In this document: piece by piece, positions 26,069 to 33,042 of the stretch
Numbering within the stretch: the stretch's first letter is position 1
How the letters are laid out: the number at the start of each line of letters is the position of its first letter
Assembly: GCF_042682565.1 (NCBI RefSeq)
Contig: NZ_JBHUIC010000028.1
Strand: one strand, 5' to 3'
Length of the DNA: 64,000 nucleotides
From: Pistricoccus aurantiacus
GTDB lineage: Bacteria; Pseudomonadota; Gammaproteobacteria; Pseudomonadales; Halomonadaceae
The notes under the pieces: model-generated
Seen by the model: the letters and a program-made list of their open reading frames with translations, nothing else
Databases searched by the model: none
What the model was told of the DNA's origin: nothing
Translations under genes and position numbers: made by a program

Positions 26069-27162
26069 GCGCCAATGCTCCGCTGGTGGAGCCGGATCTC
26101 GCCCTGCTGCGGGAGGGGCGACGGCTGATCGACGTGCGCGCTCCTCGGGAGTTCGCCCAAGGGGCGCTGCCCGGGGCGGTCAATCTGCCGCTGATGGACG
26201 ACGAGGAGCGCCATCGGGTAGGCATCGCCTACACCCAGCAGGGCCAGGACGCCGCCGTTGCCCTGGGAGAGCGCCTCGTCGGCGGAGGTATCAAAAAAGC
26301 GCGGATCGAGGCTTGGCGTCGGGAGCTCGAGCGTCATCCGGATGCGCTGATCTACTGTTTCCGTGGCGGACTGCGCTCGCAGATCGCCCAGCAGTGGCTG
26401 GCGGAAGCCGGTATCCGGCGACCGCGTATCCGTGGCGGTTGGAAAGCTCTGCGCGGCGCCTTGCTGGCGCGTATCGACGTGGCCGCCAAACGTCCGCTGC
26501 TGGTGATCGGCGGCTTGACCGGCTGCGCCAAGACCGGGCTGATCGAGGCGCTCGACAACGGCCTGGATCTAGAAGGCTGCGCGAGGCACAAGGGCTCCGC
26601 CTTTGGACGCCACCCGCTGCTGGGGCCTTCCCAGATCGACTTCGAGCACGCCATGGGGCTAGGTCTGCTGGAAATCGACGGACCCTGTGTGGTGGAAGAC
26701 GAATCCCGGCATATCGGCGCGGTCAATATTCCGCTGAACTTCTGGCAGAGCATGGTGGACGCCCCGCGCCTGCGGGTGGAAATGCCGCTGGACTGGCGTC
26801 TGGAGCAGATTCGTCGAGATTATATCGACGATCTCTGGGCGATCTACTCCGGTCAGTTCGGTCCCTGGCTCGGCTGGGCCTTGATGCGCAAGCAGCTTTC
26901 CAGCGCCTTGGGTCGGCTCGCCAAGCGCCTGGGTGCGGCGCGGCTAGCCCGGCTCCGACGGCTGCAGGAACTGGCTTTCCGCGAGCATGAGCGCGGCAAT
27001 TTCCTGGCGCATGAAGGCTGGCTGGCGCCACTTCTGACGGAATATTATGATCCGCTGTATCGCCATCAGCAGGAAAGGCATCAGCGCACCTATCTGCATG
27101 TAGGCGACTGGCAAAGCTGCTTGGAGGCCGCCCGGGACTGGTCAGATCGTCACGCTGGCTAG
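26065..27162 (+). CDS. mnmH: tRNA 2-selenouridine synthase MnmH (SelU)
   Basis: Replaces sulfur by selenium at the wobble 2-thiouridine of tRNAs for Lys, Glu and Gln. 365 residues from the GTG at 26065, which overlaps the selD stop. The rhodanese domain (1-130) starts LIDVRAPREFAQGALPGAVN and has the catalytic cysteine in IYCFRGGLRSQ; the P-loop domain has GGLTGCAKT (about residue 150). The open frame extends 219 codons upstream inside selD, but that is a shadow. Confidence 0.95.
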   Translation: MSANAPLVEPDLALLREGRRLIDVRAPREFAQGALPGAVNLPLMDDEERHRVGIAYTQQGQDAAVALGERLVGGGIKKARIEAWRRELERHPDALIYCFRGGLRSQIAQQWLAEAGIRRPRIRGGWKALRGALLARIDVAAKRPLLVIGGLTGCAKTGLIEALDNGLDLEGCARHKGSAFGRHPLLGPSQIDFEHAMGLGLLEIDGPCVVEDESRHIGAVNIPLNFWQSMVDAPRLRVEMPLDWRLEQIRRDYIDDLWAIYSGQFGPWLGWALMRKQLSSALGRLAKRLGAARLARLRRLQELAFREHERGNFLAHEGWLAPLLTEYYDPLYRHQQERHQRTYLHVGDWQSCLEAARDWSDRHAG

Positions 27163-27831
27163 CCACTGCATCAGCAGGCGGTCGAGCAGCGGCGCCTGAC
27201 GATCGAAGCGCTTGGGATCTTCAAGAATGATGGCATCGGGTTGTACGTGGGGTGAGGCTGCTTTTTCGCTGGGCGTCAGTGCGAGCATGGCGCCAGCACT
27301 TTGCGCGGTAGCTTCCAGGTGACACTGCAGGGCGATCACGCGCCCCGCGTCCCAGCTGAAGCCGAGCAGCGGGCTTGCGTCGCTGCCGCCCAAGGGCGAG
27401 GCATCCTCCGGCAGGCCGAAAATGTCCCGATGCCACAGCAGGGCTTCGAAGCATTCCGGCAGATCGAAGGGGCTATCTTCTGCCAGTTGAACGGTTTGCC
27501 AGCCGATTTCCGCTTGGGTGCCCCTTGATACGATGGCGCCAAGCGCTTCGGCAATCAAGCGAGCGCCAAAGCCCAGGCCAAGCACCGGCTTGCCGCTTTT
27601 TAGCGCGCGGTTAAGCAGTTTCTTCTCGCGCCTGAGCCAGTCCGGAGCGTCTTCGGTACTCAGATCCATGGGACCGTCGAGCAGCACCAGGCTGTCGCAG
27701 TCCTCGAGGCGAGGCGGCGATTCGTTCGCATAAAGAAGACAGCGGTTGTGACTATGGCCCATGGATTCAAGCCAGTCTTCGAGTCGGGCGGCGTCCAGGG
27801 AGGGGGTGTGCTGTAGAAAGTAGATATGCAT
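27142..27831 (-). CDS. Class I glutamine amidotransferase-like protein lacking the catalytic cysteine
   Basis: 229 residues, GATase-1 fold. The nucleophile elbow, normally GxCxGxQ, reads PVLGLGFGARLIAEALGA, so the cysteine is replaced by glycine; the His-x-Glu end of the triad is kept in ALQCHLEAT. VLLDGPMDLSTED matches the GPMS segment of the GMP-synthase-like amidotransferase family. It therefore probably does not hydrolyse glutamine. It overlaps the mnmH end by 21 bases, tail to tail. Role unknown. Confidence 0.8.
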   Translation of the reverse strand: MHIYFLQHTPSLDAARLEDWLESMGHSHNRCLLYANESPPRLEDCDSLVLLDGPMDLSTEDAPDWLRREKKLLNRALKSGKPVLGLGFGARLIAEALGAIVSRGTQAEIGWQTVQLAEDSPFDLPECFEALLWHRDIFGLPEDASPLGGSDASPLLGFSWDAGRVIALQCHLEATAQSAGAMLALTPSEKAASPHVQPDAIILEDPKRFDRQAPLLDRLLMQWLASVTI

Positions 27832-27899
27832 GATGCGCTTATCATGAATAAGCTAACCGGGAGTGTCCAGCCCGGTCGGGTTCACCCGCAGGAATCGTC

Positions 27900-28196
27900 A
27901 TGGCAAAACACGAGCTTCTCGAGCAGATCTATACCATTGTCGCTCAGATCCCCGAGGGGCGGGTCACCACCTATGGGCGCATCGCCAGGATGACCGAGGG
28001 GGCCACGCCGCGCCAGGTGGGAAGCGCCATGCGTCATCTTCCCGCCGGCCACGAGCTGCCCTGGCATCGGGTGATCAATGCCGACCGCCGCGTCACCGAG
28101 CATGGCGGTGCTGCCCGACAGCGGGAAAAGCTGCGGGCGGAAGGCATCGTCTTCGGTGCCAATGGGCGGGTAGACGCACAGCTGCTTTGGCCTTGA
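27900..28196 (+). CDS. Alkyltransferase-like protein (ATL, MGMT family)
   Basis: 98 residues, one-domain relative of O6-methylguanine methyltransferase. The active-site PCHR is PWHR here (ELPWHRVINADR), so it cannot accept alkyl groups. It should bind O6-alkylguanine and flag it for nucleotide excision repair, as known for bacterial ATLs (E. coli YbaZ). GRVTTYGRIARM and RQVGSAMRHLP are the DNA-binding helix and arginine-finger regions. Ribosome site CAGGAA seven bases upstream. Confidence 0.9.
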   Translation: MAKHELLEQIYTIVAQIPEGRVTTYGRIARMTEGATPRQVGSAMRHLPAGHELPWHRVINADRRVTEHGGAARQREKLRAEGIVFGANGRVDAQLLWP

Positions 28197-28223
28197 GCGT
28201 TTTTTCACCAAGGAAACATCGTC

Positions 28224-28817
28224 ATGTTCCAATTCGACAGGGCGTTAGACGCTCGCCTCGACCGGCTCAACCCACGCCAGCGCCTGGCCTTCATGGCGGC
28301 GCTCTGTGAGCGGCTGTGGCCCAACTACGCGCTGTATGTCCAGACCACCGGTCACGGCGACGCGAGTGCCTTGCGCAGCATCCTGTCGCTGCTGTGGGAA
28401 AGCCTCGCGGTCAAACGGGCCAGGATCGACTTCGAGCGGCAGGCGGAAAAGCTTGCCCAGCTCGAACCGCCGGCGAAGGACGACAGTTTCGGTGCGCGAC
28501 GTGCGCTGGAGGCGGTCACGGCGCTTGCCGCGGCTTTGGATACCCTGCGCGGCGAGGCGCCAGAGGCGATTCATGAAGTGAGCCTGGCGTCCCGAGGCGG
28601 GGTGCGCGCCTTTATCGAACTCACCGAAGGCGAGGAAGACGAGACTCGCCTGACGGCGCTGGTACAGGAGCATCCGCTGATGGCGGATGAACGAAACTTC
28701 CAATGGGCAGTGCTGGAAACCCTCGAGGAGAATTCGCTCGATGGCGATACGCTCAAGGCGCTGCGCCAGCTGGGACGTAACGAAGGCGTCAGTAATCTGG
28801 GGCTGAGTCTGGACTGA
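28224..28817 (+). CDS. DUF416 family protein (YjaG-like)
   Basis: 197 residues, soluble, all-helical in appearance. FMAALCERLWPNYALY, LSLLWESL and the acidic middle ELTEGEED with HPLMADERNFQWAVLE are typical of DUF416/YjaG, a family without known function. AAGGAA precedes the ATG at 28224. It is 27 bases downstream of the ATL gene and may be cotranscribed. Confidence 0.85.
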   Translation: MFQFDRALDARLDRLNPRQRLAFMAALCERLWPNYALYVQTTGHGDASALRSILSLLWESLAVKRARIDFERQAEKLAQLEPPAKDDSFGARRALEAVTALAAALDTLRGEAPEAIHEVSLASRGGVRAFIELTEGEEDETRLTALVQEHPLMADERNFQWAVLETLEENSLDGDTLKALRQLGRNEGVSNLGLSLD

Positions 28818-28825
28818 AGATTAGC

Positions 28826-29353
28826 TTAAAAACGCAGCCCGGCAATCAGCATGAATCCCGCGTTACCGAACAGTATCACGTCCGATTCTAGACGACCCCA
28901 GTGAACGCCGATGCTGGGCAGGACAGCGGGAGCGATGCCGAAGCGGTTGAAGGGAATCTTGTCGCGATATTCGCCCCGATAGCCATGCAGTAGCCCCGCG
29001 GTCAGCTTGCCGCGAATGGTGACTCCGTTACCGCTCGTCCAGAAGGGAAATTCCCTGCCGGCATAGAGATAGACGGTTGCCTGATTGAAGGAGTTCTTGA
29101 AGCGGGCGCCACCGGCAAACCAGCGATCGGTGCTGTGCAGTTCCAGGCCAATCAACTGCTGGTTGTTGGTGTGCTCCGGCTTGCGGCTGAAGTGGCGAGT
29201 ATAAAGGCTGGTCTGTATCAAGGCATGGCTGAATTCCAGCGGTGAGCGCGAAGTTCTCGCGTTGGATGAGTCCGCCAGACTCAGGGGCGCGGAGCCGAGC
29301 AACAGACTCACCGAGAGGACAAGTGCACCGAATTTTCGTTGCCGAGATCTCAA
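28826..29353 (-). CDS. Secreted beta-barrel-like protein of unknown function
   Basis: 175 residues with signal peptide (LVLSVSLLLGSAPLSLA) and an aromatic C-terminal end LIAGLRF typical of outer-membrane barrels. LYTRHFSRKPEHTNNQQLIGL, FKNSFNQATVYLYAGREFPF and GLLHGYRGEY match a pseudomonad family often mislabelled as glycerol-3-phosphate transporter. TTG start at 29353 with AGGAGG four bases upstream. Lies after hisF on the same strand. Possible lipid A or lipid-modifying barrel; not shown. Confidence 0.72.
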   Translation of the reverse strand: MRSRQRKFGALVLSVSLLLGSAPLSLADSSNARTSRSPLEFSHALIQTSLYTRHFSRKPEHTNNQQLIGLELHSTDRWFAGGARFKNSFNQATVYLYAGREFPFWTSGNGVTIRGKLTAGLLHGYRGEYRDKIPFNRFGIAPAVLPSIGVHWGRLESDVILFGNAGFMLIAGLRF

Positions 29354-29368
29354 GAAACCTCCTGACGT

Positions 29369-30142
29369 TTACAGGCGCATCTCGATACCGCGCTCTGCCA
29401 TATAACGCTTGGCCTCGGGAATGTTGTATTCACCGAAATGAAAGATACTGGCGGCCAGTACCGCGTCCGCGCCGCCTTGGGTCACGCCTTCCACCAGGTG
29501 GTCCAGATTGCCGACGCCGCCGGAGGCGATGATCGGCACGCTCACTGCGTCGCTGATGGTGCGGGTCAGCGCCAGGTCGAAGCCGGCCCGGGTGCCGTCG
29601 CGGTCCATGCTGGTCAGCAACAGTTCTCCGGCGCCCAGTTCCACCATCCTGCGCGCCCACTCCACCGCGTCCAGGCCGGTAGCCTTGCGCCCGCCGTGAG
29701 TGAAGATTTCCCAGCGCAGCGCTTCGTTAGGACCGGAAACCTGCTTGGCGTCGATGGCCACCACGATGCACTGGCTGCCGAAGCGCCGAGCGGCTTCCTC
29801 GACGAGTGCCGGACGGTGCACCGCGGCAGTATTGATCGAGACCTTGTCCGCGCCGGCGTTGAGCATGGTGCGGATATCGTTGCAGCTGCGAATACCGCCC
29901 CCCACGGTCAAGGGGATGAACACTTCCCCGGCGATCTGGCTGACCATTTCGACGGTAGTGTTCCGGGCCTCGTGGCTGGCGGTGATGTCCAGAAAGGTGA
30001 TTTCATCCGCGCCTTGGGCGTTATAGCGCTTGGCGATTTCCACCGGATCGCCCGCGTCGCGGATGCCGACGAAATTGACGCCCTTGACCACGCGACCGGC
30101 GTCCACGTCGAGGCAGGGAATGATGCGTTTGGCCAGTGCCAT
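29369..30142 (-). CDS. hisF: Imidazole glycerol phosphate synthase cyclase subunit HisF
   Basis: Cyclises PRFAR with ammonia from HisH to give IGP and AICAR. 257 residues, TIM barrel. Catalytic Asp in RIIPCLDVDAGRVVKGV and in SMDRDGTRAG; phosphate loops TVGGGIRS and ASGGVGN. Ribosome site AAGGAG lies inside the hisA stop region, with only two bases between the genes. Order hisB-hisH-hisA-hisF as in Pseudomonas. Confidence 0.97.
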   Translation of the reverse strand: MALAKRIIPCLDVDAGRVVKGVNFVGIRDAGDPVEIAKRYNAQGADEITFLDITASHEARNTTVEMVSQIAGEVFIPLTVGGGIRSCNDIRTMLNAGADKVSINTAAVHRPALVEEAARRFGSQCIVVAIDAKQVSGPNEALRWEIFTHGGRKATGLDAVEWARRMVELGAGELLLTSMDRDGTRAGFDLALTRTISDAVSVPIIASGGVGNLDHLVEGVTQGGADAVLAASIFHFGEYNIPEAKRYMAERGIEMRL

Positions 30143-30144
30143 GG

Positions 30145-30918
30145 CTAGCTCCTTGTGCTCTTGTCGCGGTTTTGGTCGTCGTTGACGCTCAGGTTGTCGC
30201 AGAGCCGCTGTGCCGTCGCCAGGTCCAGGGTGCCTTCGTAGATGGCTCGTCCGGTAATGGCGCCGAGGATGCCGTCATCGGCTACCGCCGCCAGGGCTCG
30301 CAGGTCGTCCAGGTTGGTGACGCCGCCGGAGGCGATGACCGGCAGGCCGCCGTCTCGTGCCAGGGCCGCGGTAGCCTCGACATTGACGCCGGACATCATG
30401 CCGTCTCGGGCGATATCCGTGTAAACGATGGCGGAGACGCCGTCGTCCGCGAAGCGCCGGGCCAGGTCGGTAGCCTTGAGGGTCGAGACTTCCGCCCAGC
30501 CGTCCGTGGCGACGAAGCCGTCCCGGGCATCCAGTCCGACGATCACGTGTCCGGGAAACTTGCGGCAGGCCTCGCCGACGAAAGCGGGTTCCTTGACCGC
30601 CTGGGTGCCGAGGATCACATAGGATACCCCGGCGCTCAGATAGTGCTCGATGGTATTCAGGCTGCGGATACCGCCGCCGATCTGGATGGGCAGGTCCGGG
30701 TAGGCGCGAGCGATGGCGGTCACCGCGTCGCCGTTGACCGGTTTGCCTTCGAAGGCGCCGTTGAGATCCACCAGATGCAGGCGACGCGCGCCAGCCTCGA
30801 CCCAGCGCGCCGCCATGGCTACCGGGTCGTCGCCGTAGGTGGTGGAATCCTCCATGCGGCCCTGCTTGAGGCGGACGCACTGGCCGTCCTTGAGATCGAT
30901 GGCGGGAATCACCAGCAT
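30145..30918 (-). CDS. hisA: ProFAR isomerase HisA
   Basis: Amadori isomerisation in histidine synthesis; TIM barrel, 257 residues. Catalytic Asp8 in VIPAIDLKDGQCVRL and Asp in YTDIARDGM; phosphate loops QIGGGIRSL and ASGGVTNL. Separated from hisH by 134 bases that carry degenerate direct repeats, an unusually long gap in this operon, while hisF follows at once. Confidence 0.97.
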   Translation of the reverse strand: MLVIPAIDLKDGQCVRLKQGRMEDSTTYGDDPVAMAARWVEAGARRLHLVDLNGAFEGKPVNGDAVTAIARAYPDLPIQIGGGIRSLNTIEHYLSAGVSYVILGTQAVKEPAFVGEACRKFPGHVIVGLDARDGFVATDGWAEVSTLKATDLARRFADDGVSAIVYTDIARDGMMSGVNVEATAALARDGGLPVIASGGVTNLDDLRALAAVADDGILGAITGRAIYEGTLDLATAQRLCDNLSVNDDQNRDKSTRS

Positions 30919-30946
30919 ATTTGTATCCTTGTAAGCGTGGTCTCGA

Positions 30947-31042
30947 GCGCTTTGAAGTAGTTAGCGCAGCTTCGGGCGCTTTGAGTAGTTGGCGCGACCA
31001 GCGCGACTTCGGGCGCTATAAAAAGCGGCGCTGTAAAAAGCG
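30947..31042. repeat. Two pairs of short degenerate direct repeats between hisH and hisA
   Basis: Pair A: GCGCTTTGAAGTAGTTAGCGC (30947-30967) and GCGCTTTGAGTAGTTGGCGC (30976-30995), each an imperfect GCGC-ended palindrome. Pair B: GGCGCTATAAAAAGCG (31012-31027) and GGCGCTGTAAAAAGCG (31027-31042), tandem with one mismatch. The element CTTCGGGCGCT also occurs twice. No gene overlaps. Confidence 0.75.
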
Positions 31043-31052
31043 GACGTTGTAA

Positions 31053-31694
31053 TCAGGGCGCCCAGTTGACAAAGTTTTCCAGCAGGCGCAACCCGGCGTT
31101 CGCGCTTTTTTCCGGATGAAACTGGGTGGCGAATACCGTATCCCGACCAATGGCCGCATGCGCCTCGATCTCGCCGTAACGGGTGGTGCCGAACACCGTG
31201 GCATCCCGGGCGGCCTGCACATAATAGCTGTGCACGAAATAGAAGCGGGCGTCGTCCTCGATGCCTTGCCATAGCGGATGATCATGACGCTGGCGCACCT
31301 GGTTCCAGCCCATATGCGGGACCTTCAGGCGCTTGCCCGAGTCATCAGTAGCCCCATCGGGAAAGCGCTTGACCCGCCCCGGCAGATAGCACAGACATTC
31401 GACGCCTTCATTCTCCTCACTGTACTCGAGCAGCATCTGCTGGCCGACGCAAATCCCCAGCAAGGGCTTGGCGGCATTCCTCAGCAGCTCCTGCACCAGG
31501 CCCTTGAGATCGCTACGTTCGAGCTCGCTCATGCAGTCGCGGATGGCTCCCTGGCCGGGCAGTATCAGCCGGGTCGCCCCACGAATGCGGCGCGGATCCC
31601 GGGTGATGACCACCCGTTCATAGGTAACGTGCTCCAATGCCTTGGCCACGGAGTGCAGGTTGCCCATGCCATAGTCGATGACGGCAATGGTCAT
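31053..31694 (-). CDS. hisH: Imidazole glycerol phosphate synthase glutaminase subunit HisH
   Basis: Supplies ammonia to HisF. 213 residues; nucleophile Cys in LLGICVGQQMLLE, oxyanion and triad residues in TQFHPEKS. Conserved VIDYGMGNLHSVAKAL start and MGWNQV loop. Followed by a repeat-containing 134-base gap before hisA. Confidence 0.97.
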   Translation of the reverse strand: MTIAVIDYGMGNLHSVAKALEHVTYERVVITRDPRRIRGATRLILPGQGAIRDCMSELERSDLKGLVQELLRNAAKPLLGICVGQQMLLEYSEENEGVECLCYLPGRVKRFPDGATDDSGKRLKVPHMGWNQVRQRHDHPLWQGIEDDARFYFVHSYYVQAARDATVFGTTRYGEIEAHAAIGRDTVFATQFHPEKSANAGLRLLENFVNWAP

Positions 31695-31770
31695 GCCAGG
31701 CTCCTTCTCATATAGAAACTGCCAGTTATGTAAAGAACGCTCGCGAAGGCAGGATGCTGGAGGATCGAGT

Positions 31771-32364
31771 TCATAGGCTGCCCTTGGTGGAAGGCATCTG
31801 GCCCGCCATGCGCGGATCTTCCGCCACCGCCATGCGCAGGGCGCGACCGAAGGCCTTGAAGATGGTTTCTGCCTGATGATGGGCGTTGAAACCCTTCAGA
31901 TTATCGATATGCAGCGTCACCTTGGCATGATTGGCAAAGCCTTGGAAGAACTCCCAGAACAGTTGAGTGTCGAGATTGCCAAGGCTTGCACGAGTGAATT
32001 CGACGTTCATGAAGAGCCCGGGACGGCCAGAAAAGTCGATCACCACGCGAGACAGTGCCTCATCCAGCGGCACATAGGCATGGCCGTAGCGCTGAATGCC
32101 GCGCTTGTCGCCGATGGCTTCAGCGAAGGCCTGGCCCAGGGTAATGCCGAGATCCTCGACGGTGTGATGAGCGTCGATATGCAGATCGCCCACCGCTTTG
32201 ATGTCCAGGTCGATCAGGCCGTGTCGAGCTACCTGATCGAGCATGTGATCGAGAAAGGCCACCCCGGAATCGCAGCGAAACTCGCCCTGACCATCGAGAT
32301 TAACGCTCGCGGTGATCCGGGTTTCCTGGGTATCGCGAGAAATCGTGGCGCTACGCTTGACCAT
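31771..32364 (-). CDS. hisB: Imidazoleglycerol-phosphate dehydratase HisB
   Basis: Monofunctional dehydratase (no phosphatase domain), 197 residues, unlike the bifunctional enteric HisB. Metal-binding repeats FLDHMLDQVARHGLIDL, DAHHTVEDLGITLG, DEALSR and the second set GFNAHHQAETIFKAFGRAL are present. First gene of hisBHAF on the minus strand; the divergent upstream space to the PanZ-like gene is about 220 bases and should hold both promoters. Confidence 0.97.
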   Translation of the reverse strand: MVKRSATISRDTQETRITASVNLDGQGEFRCDSGVAFLDHMLDQVARHGLIDLDIKAVGDLHIDAHHTVEDLGITLGQAFAEAIGDKRGIQRYGHAYVPLDEALSRVVIDFSGRPGLFMNVEFTRASLGNLDTQLFWEFFQGFANHAKVTLHIDNLKGFNAHHQAETIFKAFGRALRMAVAEDPRMAGQMPSTKGSL

Positions 32365-32586
32365 GCTGGCTAAACTCCTGGCAGAAGGCGCGGAAAGTAT
32401 GTCACTACACGTATGTCATTACATCGTTCGACGTACAGGTTTATCGAAAACACCAAGGCTAGTGAAAGCGCCCGAGCTATCGAACCCGCTATTATAGTGA
32501 ATCGCCAAGGCTATCCGCTACAATGCCGGATCATCATATCAATCATCGGCAAGCGGCCTGCTTTCCGGCCAGGGATGGAGACCCAC

Positions 32587-33042
32587 ATGCCAGTAACCTT
32601 GCGAAAGGTCGATCACGCTTCCTGGAAAGCGGATGCCCAGACGGCCCGGGATCTGATTCGGATCTACGCTGACGTGCCGCCCCGGTGCTTGCCCTTGGCA
32701 ACGGAGGCTTATATTCGTCGCCATCTGGAAACCGGCGGCATCTTCTGCTGCGCCCACTTCAACGATCGGCTGCTGGGGGCGGTGGCGGTGAACAGGACAT
32801 CGGATGCCTGGTGGATGGCGAACTTCTGCGTGCGCAAGTCCACCCGGCGGCGCGGGGTGGGTTCGCGCCTGCTGGCCCTGGTGGGAGAAGCTGCCGCCAA
32901 TGACGACTGCGTGCTGCGGGTGAGCCTGGCGGGGCTCGAGATGAGCGATCAGCTGCTGCTGGCTCGCTTGGGCTATCGGCTGGTGGAAGCCGGCGACTAT
33001 TACGAATTCGATCCCAAGGCGTCCCGGGGAGACAGACAATGA
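32587..33042 (+). CDS. PanZ/PanM-like GNAT acetyltransferase (candidate PanD maturation factor)
   Basis: 151 residues, GNAT fold. The acetyl-CoA motif is VRKSTRRRGVGSRLL (about 83-97). ARDLIRIY, FNDRLLGAVAV and the WWMANFCVR strand resemble PanZ, which binds acetyl-CoA and triggers PanD self-cleavage in enteric bacteria and also represses it. In many gammaproteobacteria a PanZ-like protein is present without enzyme activity. Start at 32587 has GGAG eight bases upstream; an ATG at 32575 is possible. ATGA overlap with asmA. Assignment is by resemblance, not certain. Confidence 0.6.
   Translation: MPVTLRKVDHASWKADAQTARDLIRIYADVPPRCLPLATEAYIRRHLETGGIFCCAHFNDRLLGAVAVNRTSDAWWMANFCVRKSTRRRGVGSRLLALVGEAAANDDCVLRVSLAGLEMSDQLLLARLGYRLVEAGDYYEFDPKASRGDRQ

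Noticed and set aside
30947..31042. CRISPR array between hisH and hisA
   Set aside because: Repeats are short, degenerate, directly tandem and only two of each kind; no regular spacers.
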